Assembly (NCBI GenBank): GCA_019693395.1
Contig: JAAMXP010000784.1
Location: 1-53,918 of the forward strand
Length of the DNA: 53,918 bases
Direction: 5' to 3'
Origin: Ettlia oleoabundans
Lineage: Eukaryota > Chlorophyta > Chlorophyceae > Chlamydomonadales
In this document: positions 1-9,032 of the stretch, in pieces
Numbering within the stretch: the stretch's first letter is position 1
Layout: each line of letters opens with the position of its first letter
Notes under the pieces: generated by a model
The model's database searches: none
The model's input: only the letters and a program-made list of their open reading frames with translations
What the model was told of the DNA's origin: nothing
Program-made: the position numbers and the translations under genes

Positions 1-464
1 CCCCCCGGGGGCCCCCTCCCTCTCCACACACACATTGCCCACACACGCACGCCTGCCGTGTCATTTGCATGCGTTGTGTCACTGGGAAGAAGAAAAGATG
101 CCTTCCTCTTCACTATCCACTCCCACTCCACGTGGGCTAGCATGCTGCCCTCTTTGATTGAGGTGTGGTGGGCATTTTATCAAATTGGTTGCACACTCAC
201 ATAACACAAAGCCAGGTGGGACTCGGGCCAGACGGAGGCGGGTCAGATTTGAGGGCCTGTAGGAAGGATGGAAGGACTGCCGCCGCAGCGCCACACTGTG
301 GCGAGGGGTCACCAGCTCAGCTTAGTAGGGCATAATTTCCGGATGCTCACGGGAGCTCGCTTCACGCGCTTGTCACCAAGCATATTCAACCATCTAATAG
401 AGTGCTGCGTGGGCGGAGGGGCCGACCAACTCCTTAAACGCCAGAAGCGTCAGCGGTGGCCCTG
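1..464. other. Window edge, no gene recognised
   Basis: This stretch starts with a C/G-rich run and CA-rich sequence. No exon with family resemblance was seen. It should contain the upstream region of the small membrane-protein gene that begins near 465. The reading frame of that gene stays open back to 438, after an in-frame TAA at 435-437, so a short 5-prime exon or a longer leader could lie here. Confidence 0.4.
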
Positions 465-1047
465 ATGCGCAAGTTGCTGCAAACCGGGCTGACGCCCGAG
501 GAGGAGACGGGCATAATTATTGGGCGAGTCGCCGCCGGCGTGCGACGGAGAGCCGCTCTGCAGCTGGGGGGTGCCGCCTTTGGCGGCGGCCCGCGTTTTG
601 CCGTCACACCATGACCTATCGGCGCTCCCCGGCATGCCTGCAGGTTCTGCTTGACAGCCTTCTTTCTTGTGCTGTTGACTGCGTACGCAACGTTTTTGAC
701 TGGACGGGTGAACCGACTGGAGGAGCAGCTACTGAATGTGAGCAGGGCTGCCAGGCCTACAATGCTAGGGCATGCATGCAGCCCCTGCTTTCCGTCATGG
801 TGCCCTGGTGCTAGATGCCGACCTTGCTGACAGTGCTGCAGCATGTGTCAGAGCACACTCGACAGAACACCCTGGTTGCATGTTGCTGACATGCACGCTT
901 TCGGGCAGGGCAGGCGGGCTGCCGCATGGCACGCCTAGTTCCCTTGTGCACATTGATCCCGACCCTGGATGCTCCGCCGCTCCATGTTTGCAGCTGGAAA
1001 ACCACCCGAAGCTGCAGAAGGCCGAGGAAATTGAAATTGAAGAGTAA
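465..1047 (+). CDS. Small single-pass membrane protein, unknown family
   Basis: Proposed exons are 465-594, 658-737 and 994-1047, giving 87 residues. The introns are GT-AG and the phases agree (1, then 0). Residues 1-43 are hydrophilic and arginine-rich. One hydrophobic segment follows (FFLVLLTAYATFL), then a short coiled-coil-like stretch (RVNRLEEQLLN) and an acidic C-terminus (AEEIEIEE). I do not recognise the family. The size and layout resemble small organelle or ER membrane-complex subunits, but that is only an impression. The start is the first ATG after an in-frame stop, and an extra upstream exon cannot be excluded. The gene is convergent with the histidine-phosphatase gene, 247 bp away. 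Confidence 0.45.
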
Positions 1048-1157
1048 CTTCCATCGATAGGCACGTTGAAGTGGCATGTACTTTTTTCTGGTTTGCTTGC
1101 AAGCCACCCCACAGCAGTGGTGATACCACACCCAACCTCTCCCCCTAGGGCAAACTA

Positions 1158-1162
1158 TTACA
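1158..1162 (-). terminator. TGTAA poly(A) signal
   Basis: TGTAA on the minus strand lies about 130 nt downstream of the histidine-phosphatase stop. TGTAA is the usual poly(A) signal of core chlorophyte green algae. Confidence 0.4.
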
Positions 1163-1294
1163 AACCCCTCTTTGATGCAAAGCTGTAACTTTGTAAGCAT
1201 CCAGGTTTACTGGCGTATGCGGATGATGGCCAAATGCCTGACAACAGGAGTGCCTGGGAACAGCAGTGAGTGTGGGGCCACTGATGCCGCGCCC

Positions 1295-3990
1295 TCAGCT
1301 GCCCTGCTCCAAATGGTGCCCCCCATGGAAGTGCAGTGGGTCCGCATGGCTGTGTGCCCCACCCTCATCTGACAGCACCACCGTCCTCATCTCGCAGTTC
1401 TCGTACCTGTGGCCAGGGAAAAAGAGGCAAGAAGGCGGACCTGGGGCGGGGCAGCCGGCATGGCTGGGATGCAGGGAGACTTGGTGTCGGGCACCAGCCT
1501 GATGTGCCAACACAGCCTGTGACCCTGGCTGTCTGGAAAATGATCAACGATCCGCACCCAGCAAGAAAGAAGCTGAGAATGTGTTTGCGGTGGGACAAGG
1601 GCGGGGCTGGCATGTGGGCTGCTGCTGCACTGCTGCTCAGGCACGTGGGTGACAGGTGGGCAGGTGGGCAGGCAGTCGGACAGGCACACGCACCACTTGT
1701 GTAGCTCTTGCTGCACGCTGGGTGCTGCGGCGTGACCAAATGCGCTCATCATGAAATATAGGAAGGATGAGTGGCTCACTACAGCAATGTACTGCTCGGG
1801 TCGCTGGTCCAGCCACTGCGCGGTCGAGAAGAGGGGTGTTTGCCACAAGCATGGGTGGGCTGGTGAGTGGGCTTTGCATGGTGGGCTAGAGCAGCCAGCA
1901 GCGGCAGCCAGGAGGTGCAGCAAGCGGCACAGCGGCTGACCACTTCTTCAGCTCCAGCATCGAGGTGCCCGCCAAGTTGCCGCCGAAGCCAGCCATGCAG
2001 TGGAAGAGGAAGCCGCCGTGGCTGATCACCGCCAGTACAGGCTCAGGGCGGGATATCAAGTACTGCAGCGGGTACTGCGCAACCGCCTGGTGGGATCGCG
2101 CTGCCGCTTGCACCCAGTGCATTGGTCGGGCCATGACGCACCGCTACGCTGGTGTGACATAAGACCCTTGCGGCAAGACATGGTCTGCCGTCAGGGAAAC
2201 GTCACAGCACAAACAGTGGCGGCAACAGCAGCAGCAGTGGCAGCAGGGCGCTGCCCTCTCACATGCACGAACTTCACTCCCCGGCGCCTAATTTCCTCAT
2301 GGGTCTCCCGCCAGTCTGCCGACCTCCACAGCACGTCTTCATCGCTCTCTATCTGCACCCAAGCAGCGACCAGTGCCAGGCACAGCAGCTCGGCACACGC
2401 GGCATGTACCTTTTGACACAGGAAGCTTAGCTAGCACTGTCAGGGCAAACACGTTCCACTTTTTGGTTTGGCAAAACCGTCGTGCAACAAGCAAGAGAAC
2501 TCACGCATGAGAAGTCAACAGCGGGGAACCTGGGCGCAGTTTCTCTGAGAGGCCGTCGCTTGTCGCAGGGATGCATCCCAAGGTGTTCTCTGCAGGTTCC
2601 AAAAGGTCAGTAAGCGGACGCCAACAGCTCCGCTTGTGATGCCAACAGCCAACTCTCCTGGGTCATTGGTGCCCACTTCACTGGTGACACCTCCAGACAC
2701 ACCAGTCGTTACAAGCCTCCCCTGCCTCCCTGCCACCGCTTACCTGCATCCCTCCCATGCAACAAAAGGCGGACACCCAGAGGCACTAATGGCCTGCTGG
2801 GCAGCCCTCTTGCCAGGAACCTCCAACTGCAGGTGCATCAGCAGACAAGGGACAACCGCACCACCATGCATTGATGCAAATCCAGGGACGCACCCGCACG
2901 AATCATACCATAGCAGCAAGTCTGGGGTTGTTGCCATGCATGCATCTCCTCAACTTTGTGCACGCCAGTCAGTCCCCTCGCCGCCACCGCACACCTGCTC
3001 CAGCATCAGTGGTGGTTGTGGGTCGCCGTGTTGCCAGCAGCCCGCCCCAAACACCCCTGCTGCCGTCTCCAGCGTGCGCATCAGCGGGCTGACGATCACC
3101 ACATCCACACGGAACCTGCTGCCCAGCTGCTTGATGTGCCTGTTCAGAGCCCATGCCTGCAGGCAACCACAAGCTGAACAGGTTTGGCGGGAAGAACACC
3201 TGCGGCCCATGCCATTGTGGGAAAGGACAAAACCAAAGCTACAATCATAATGCAACACGGCCTGCAGCCGCCTCCCTGGCAGTTTGCTGCAGCATCTGCC
3301 ACAAATGGAACCGTTTTGGGTAGAAGGGAGGCTTGAGGGTCACACACACTCACCTGCGTCCAACCAAAGTCTGTGAGGTGTGAGTCCTCATAGGCAAAGC
3401 TCTTGTACTCTCGATGATCGCGGTGGCCCGCAACATTGTGGAAACCTGGGCATAGCCAGAGGCAGCGGCCCGGCGCGTTGTAGTTGATGTGCAGGTGCAG
3501 GCTCAAAATAGCTGTTTCAGCACATACCAAGCGTCCTCTTGGTTGCAGCACTGAAAACCATGGTCGCACAGCTGCCATGCAAGTGCTGCCCGTTGAGAGA
3601 GCAAATGACTGGGGAGATGGGAGAGATAGCCAGCCGGAACGTGGGTGTTGGGGGGATAGCTGCGTAGACATAGACACATGTTGCTGAAGATACAACGAAA
3701 GGTCAGCACATACCTTCACCATGCCGTATGAGGTGTACAATCTGCATAGATGCAGTCATCAGCAGGCAGGACCTTTGTAAGTCCGGAGTTTGGCACATGT
3801 GGCGGGAGCAGTGGCGAGCGCAGGTGGGGGCAAGGCGGCAGGCGGCTCGGCCACCTACCTTTGTATGTCGATGTGGGACGATGGTCAAGCGGGGGACAAG
3901 GTGCTCTTCGTGACTACCATCGGAGTGCTGGTGAGGGCGCCCAGAGCCCGCCTCCTCGTCTGCACCGTTGCTAATGCTGGACACAGGCAT
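1295..3990 (-). CDS. Histidine phosphatase / PGM-like protein with alternative exon 8
   Basis: Exons in order are 3859-3990, 3714-3741, 3354-3445, 2995-3156, 2744-2826, 2505-2589, 2263-2352, exon 8 (1941-2062 or 1694-1815) and 1295-1406, about 301 residues. The family is the plant PGM-like histidine phosphatases. The RHG signature LIRHGEG is spread over a 28-nt exon and the next one, and continues into FHNVAGHRDHREY. Further landmarks are VSPLMRTLETA, CREHLGMHPCDKRRP, FPAVDF, the second catalytic His in exon 8 (SHGGF or SHSSF) and the end motif YENCEMRTVVLSD. These proteins remove phosphate from small substrates through a phospho-His, but the substrate here is unknown. An in-frame ATG at 4083 would lengthen the N-terminus. 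Exon 8 exists in two copies, listed separately. Confidence 0.9.
1694..1815 (-). other. Alternative exon 8B (SHSSF version)
   Basis: This exon is 122 nt, with acceptor CAG and donor GTGCGT. It runs from WLDQRPEQYIAVVSHSSFL to QQELHKW. Its length and both splice phases equal those of exon 8A. It keeps the catalytic His but replaces the following Gly-Gly with Ser-Ser and changes most pocket residues (LYFMMSAFGH against LFHCMAGFGG). It is read as a tandem-duplicated alternative to 8A. RNA support is not available here. Confidence 0.75.
1941..2062 (-). other. Alternative exon 8A (SHGGF version)
   Basis: This exon is 122 nt, with acceptor CTGCAG and donor GTCAGC. It runs from YLISRPEPVLAVISHGGFL to LELKKW. 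Joined to exon 7 it gives RGVKFVH followed by YLISRPE, the order expected for plant PGM-like proteins. It ends in phase 2 on the Trp codon that exon 9 completes. It is the more family-typical of the two copies. Confidence 0.8.
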
Positions 3991-4726
3991 GCCATGCACT
4001 GGGAACAATAGTAGGAGTTGCACTAGAAGACAGTGTCGAAAAACTTTATACTGCCTTCCGCATCTCCCCTGCAGCCAGCACACAGCGCTCAGCGTGGACA
4101 GCCCTATGAAAATCTAGTTGCAACATCTAGGTGCAACAGATCGATAACAATGCTCTTAATTCTTGTTGGGATACATGCTCCTGGTCATGGATGATAACAG
4201 CAGCATGTTGCAAACCAAAACGTCGGCCTTACAACCTGCGGCCGCTACAGTTGGCGTGTTCACCGCCCGACATATGCCGCCCAGCAGAGAAATGCAACCT
4301 GAGCCCCTTACAATAGCAGTTTTATGCAATTGGGTGCAATGCCTTGGAGGCTGCTGGAAACGGATTACGGAAAAGCAGTGCACCTCTACCTAGGCCGGGG
4401 CACGGGCGGCGCTTCTCGGCCCCGCTGCCGTTGCGGCTTGAGCCCTGTTGGAGGCCCGCGAGACACACTTTCGCCGCGTAATTTGCTACCAATGGTGATC
4501 AATGCGCATCAACGGGACATTGTTAGGCACGAAAGGACACAAAGCGTGCTTGACGAGCGCCACACTGGCAAAGGGGTAGGTGACTTGGGCTCCTGTCCCA
4601 CCACTCCGCTTGATTCTGCGCCTTGAAACTATCACGTGCAGTTCGTGCACATTGTATTTGTGGCACAGAGGCCCGAAAACAGCCCCGTCCGACGCCAGTA
4701 GCATTCAGCAGCGGCCAAGGGGCGGA
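3991..4726. promoter_or_regulatory. Divergent upstream region, histidine phosphatase / ferrochelatase
   Basis: This is 736 bp between two divergent starts. It should hold both promoters and 5-prime leaders. No TATA box or clear operator-like repeat was seen. The histidine-phosphatase frame stays open to an ATG at 4083, so its leader could be partly coding. Confidence 0.4.
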
Positions 4727-7700
4727 ATGCGGACCGCCCTCTGCACCACGGCAGCCGCGGCTGTGCGTGGAGCAGACTGCCAGGCTTCCACTAGCGGCCG
4801 TGGCACCCCAACTCCGCAGCGCCCCTGCAGGTGCCTGCACTCACGTTGCGGACAGCAAGCCAGTTGCAAGTCGATTGCTGTCTGCACAATCGCTGCGCTG
4901 CCCTGTTGTCCGTGCAGGTGGCGAGCGCCGGAGTGGAGCAGCAGTAGATGGGGAGGGAGCCGCCATGAGCAGCAACAGCAGCAGCACCAATTACGTAGCA
5001 TCTCAGTACGGCGAGGAGGGCCGCTCCAAGCCGCCACTTCGCCCCCCTTCTTTGAGCAGGGCAGCAGCACGGTGGACGAGGCGGCAGCGGCGGCGGGCGC
5101 CGGCGGCTCTCTGGCTGCAGCCGGCGCTGTTGGGCAGGAGCGTGTGGGCGTACTGCTCCTCAACCTTGGTGGCCCTGATAGCTTGGATGACGTGCAGCCC
5201 TTCTTGTACAATCTGTTCGCGGACCCAGATATCATCCGCCTGCCAGCACCCGCCCAGTTCCTGCAGCCCACCATCGCTACGCTCGTTTCCATGCTGCGTG
5301 CGCCCAAAAGCCGCGAGGGTTACGAGTCCATTGGCGGCGGCTCTCCCCTGCGGCGCATCACAGAGGAGCAGGCCACAGCCTTGCGCACCAGCCTGCGGGG
5401 GAAGGGCATCAATGCGCATACATATGTGGCCATGCGGTACTGGTTCCCATTCACAGGTGCGCTACCAGCCAGCCACGCTTAAAAGGGGCTGCCATTGTCG
5501 GCACCTGTGCTTCATGCGCTGGCTTTCTTGCCATATGCCGCCATGCCTGTTCCGAGTTTAGTCAGCCAGCTGGACAATGGCAGGGTGCAGCCACTGCCCA
5601 CCTGGCGGATTTGGCCGCTTGCAGCCTTCTTCCTGCATGGCTGGGCTTTTCTGCATGTGTGCATCTATCTTGCTGGGCTGTATTGCTTGCAACTTGCTTG
5701 CCACCAGGTCCAAAGAAATGGTTGATTTGAGGATGTGGTCTTAGCCTGCCATCTCATGTGCTTCTCGGCTGCAGAGGAGGCAATCGCGGCTGTGAAACGC
5801 GACGGCATCAGCAAGCTGGTGGTGCTGCCGCTCTACCCTCAGTTCTCTGTGTCCACCTCGGGCAGCAGCCTGCGCTTGTTGGAGAAGCTGCTCAAGGAGG
5901 ACCCCGTGCTGGCAGGGGTGAGTGGTGGGCGGGGCGATGGGATGGGGGTGGGGGGTCCGGGTGAGACACATCTACTCGCGCCTTTCGTTGCAAATTTCAT
6001 TGCTGCCCGGGACACTTTCACGTTGGTCTGGTGCTGAGGATGGGAGATTTTCCCTGCTGGTCCTGTGGTGGAGGTTGATGTGCCGCAGCAGCGAGCGCCC
6101 CGTGGGCCTGGCCCGGTGACCGACTGGGCACCTCAACCTCCTTGTGCTTGCAGGTAAAGCATGTGGTGATTCCGTCTTGGTACCAGCGTCCCGGCTATGT
6201 GCGTGCCATGGCGGACCTCATAGTGGCTGAGCTCAACTCAGGCGCATTCCCTGAGGGCCAGCTGGAAGACGTGGAGATATTCTTCTCAGCGCATGGGGTG
6301 CCCGTGTCCTACATCGAGGAGGGTGAGCAGCGGCAATGCACCAGCCTTCGGGGCAGGAGGCAGTGTGAGGGGCAAACTGGGTTGGCCCGCGGTGCTGGTA
6401 CACGGCACAAGGCTGGCGGGTGTCCCGGAGCAGCTTGCTGTTAATTTTCCAGACCAGTAGCACGCTCCCTCTATATTCCCATTTGGACAACCAGCATCTT
6501 TCAGCCCTTTTATACCCTGCATCCTGGAACCCGCATGTGCGTGCCCACAATGCAGGTGACCCTTACAAGGAGGAGATGGAGGAGTGTGTGGAGCTGGTGA
6601 TGGCGGAGCTGAGGCGGCGCGGTGTGGCCAACCACCACACCCTGGCGTATCAGTCGCGTGTGGGGCCTGTTGAGTGGCTCAAGCCATACACAGACGATTC
6701 AATCAGGTGTGTCAGTGGGGGAGGTGATGGTAAAGCAGTTACGTGCGCGACGATTTTGGTTGTCATAGTCTCTTAGTCATCAATCTCATGGTGGGCAGCT
6801 GTGAGCCTGGGCCTTGCTGTTCTGGCCTCCCTGCCTGAGGTGGCTTAAGGCCACCCAAACCGCTGTGCTGCCCTCCCCTCCTTGCTGCAGGGAACTTGGC
6901 AAGAGCGGCGTGCGGAGCCTGCTGGCGGTGCCCATCAGCTTTGTGTCGGAGCACATTGAGACGCTGGAGGAAATAGACTGCGAGTACAGGTGTGGTGGGT
7001 GAGGGGTGGGGTGAGTGCTGGTGGTGGTGCATACACACGTGGGGTGGTGGCTGGACATTCATTGGATGCCCATCCTTCGTCACCAAATCCGTCCATTGCC
7101 GCCTCTTGCTGCCACCCACAGGGAGTTGGCTGAGGAGAGCGGCATTGAGCACTGGGGGCGCGTGCCCGCCCTCAACACCAACCCCACCTTCATTGATGAC
7201 CTGGCGGACGCGGTGGCTGAGGCCCTGCCCTATGTCGGCTCACTGCAGCGCTCAGCCGCCGCATCCGTGGCCTCCTCGGGAGATGCGCTGGTCCCGCTCG
7301 GTGAGCCTGGCTCGGCTAGCACAGCTTGGTTAGCCCTGCTAATGGGCTGTTGGGTGGTTTGCAGGAGTGCTCGCTGCCTTAGTATGTTGATTGCTGCATG
7401 TTTCGTGCAGCTTGTCGTGTTGTTGCCGCCGCTGGTCCTGGTGCTGCAGGAGTTGGGCCTTGTCTACCGCAAGAGGGGGGTGAAGCACTGGCAGCAATGA
7501 AACACTCGCTACACTTATCCCCTTACCCCCCCTGTTTTTCCCATTGCTGCCTTTGGACCCTCCCACGTGCAATCTTGCTGCCTGCCGCAGAATTGCGCGC
7601 AACTGCTGCTGTGCGCGCTGCGCGCCGCCGTGTGCGCCACGGCTGGCTGCACTCGGTGCTGCAGCTGGCGGCACGATTCAACGCCGAGGGGCCGCTGTAA

Positions 7701-8216
7701 CAGTGCCTGCCATGCCCTTGTGGCGGCTGGCACGCGGTTGGCAGTCAGGCAGGACCTTTCTTGTCATGCCTGTGCCTGTGCACTCTTGGTTCCCTCTGTG
7801 TTTTAGTGCACTGCAGGCCCACACAACTCTCTCCCCCAAAAATGCCAACACAAGCGCCCCGCCCCACACCACCTGCCATCTCCCCTCTTCCCCAAATCTC
7901 TCCTCCTGACCACCCAGCTGGCTCCCCTTTTTCCCTTACAAACATGCGCTGCTTGCAACAACCTGTTTACTAATGGCCTTCATCACACACCCCTGCAGGC
8001 GAGCTGGACGCGCTGCTTGAGACATACGACCGTGACCGCAAGGCGCTGCCTCCCCCCGTGCTGGTGTGGAAGTGGGGGTGGACCAAAAGCGCGGAGACGT
8101 GGAACGGGCGCATCGCCATGTTGGCGCTGGTGCTGATCCTGCTGCTGGAGGCAACCACGGGGCGGGGGGTCATCACAAACCTGCTGGAGGTGCACCACCT
8201 CGTGCCCCCCAGCTGA
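4727..8216 (+). CDS. Ferrochelatase with C-terminal LHC-like (CAB) helix, chloroplast
   Basis: Exons are 4727-5456, 5775-5917, 6154-6322, 6556-6706, 6891-6989, 7122-7300 and 7999-8216, giving 562 residues. The enzyme inserts ferrous iron into protoporphyrin IX, the last step of heme synthesis. Diagnostic stretches are [15 protein letters not shown], the [13 protein letters not shown] loop, [24 protein letters not shown], and [18 protein letters not shown] with the catalytic His. The last exon encodes [17 protein letters not shown], the chlorophyll-binding-like helix that typifies the plastid ferrochelatases of plants, algae and cyanobacteria. The first about 120 residues are Ala-, Ser- and Gln-rich, as in a transit peptide. 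The start at 4727 is the first ATG of an alanine-rich leader in the right frame, but two other frames are also open there, so the N-terminus is less certain. Confidence 0.95.
7591..7700 (+). other. Possible alternative last exon of ferrochelatase
   Basis: Inside the 698-bp last intron, an acceptor (CTGCCGCAG, ending at 7590) opens a reading frame in the phase needed by exon 6. It encodes 35 residues rich in Ala and Arg, such as [14 protein letters not shown], before TAA at 7698-7700. Use of this exon would give a ferrochelatase lacking the LHC-like helix. It could also be a chance open frame in GC-rich DNA. Confidence 0.3.
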
Positions 8217-9032
8217 CAACAGAGGGGGCCGTGAAGGGCGCGAAGCCGCACCTCACATACAGGCGCTGGCCACAGTTGCCCCTCCCGCTACAGCCACACT
8301 GCAAATCCTGGCCCGCTCCCATCTGCTGCCCTATTGTTCTTATGTGGGTGCCAACTCCGCCTTACCACCTAGTAGTTGCGCTGACTGGCCCCGCAGCCAC
8401 CTTGTCGCACAGCAAGATATGCCCATGCTCCAATTCTTCAATTCCTGCCCAGGCGCCCCTTGTAATTTCAGCCCACTGGCCGGCGCCTCCCGCCAGCGCC
8501 CCCTCCCTAGTACTTCCCTGTCATGTTGCACACATGGGGCCCCCATAGCGCCGCCCGCCGCCACCTATAGTTTTCCTTGCCGCGTTGCCCCTGCCGCAGT
8601 TTTATGGTGCAGTGGAGCAACCCTCAGCTTGCTGCTGCCTTGCACCTGTTGCTGCACTCCCACGCTGTGCTTGGCTGCCTCCTGATGCACATGTCATGAC
8701 AATGAGCGGCACGCCTTGCCTGCAACCCCATTTCATTGTGGCCAAAGCCAATCAATCACACCCACCTTTTTTCCTTGGCTGCCTTGTCAGCCTTTCAGAC
8801 GACTTGCCTGCCTCCTGTGACCGGCATGCTGCCGTGGACAATATCGCTGCACAGCAGCCTGCCCAGGAAAGCTGCCAAAATTTGCATGCTGTAATTTGTT
8901 CGCCTTGGGTCAGTTAAAAGTAAGTCAATCAGTCAACCGGCGAAACACAAAATGGTCAGCAATCAATCCTCAGATGCGTTTCAACCGACCAGTCAGGTCC
9001 AGCAAATGTCCCGGTGCTTTCATTTACACCGT
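8217..9032. other. Convergent 3-prime region, ferrochelatase / DCP2
   Basis: No gene was recognised in this 816 bp. It should contain the two 3-prime UTRs. A TGTAA on the plus strand at 8461-8465 suits the ferrochelatase transcript, 245 nt after its stop. A minus-strand TGTAA at 9023-9027 lies directly after the DCP2 stop. The right half has scattered AATCAATC-like words, which recur in the last DCP2 intron. Confidence 0.5.
8461..8465 (+). terminator. TGTAA poly(A) signal, ferrochelatase
   Basis: TGTAA lies 245 nt after the ferrochelatase stop codon and is the first such word on this strand after the gene. Confidence 0.45.
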
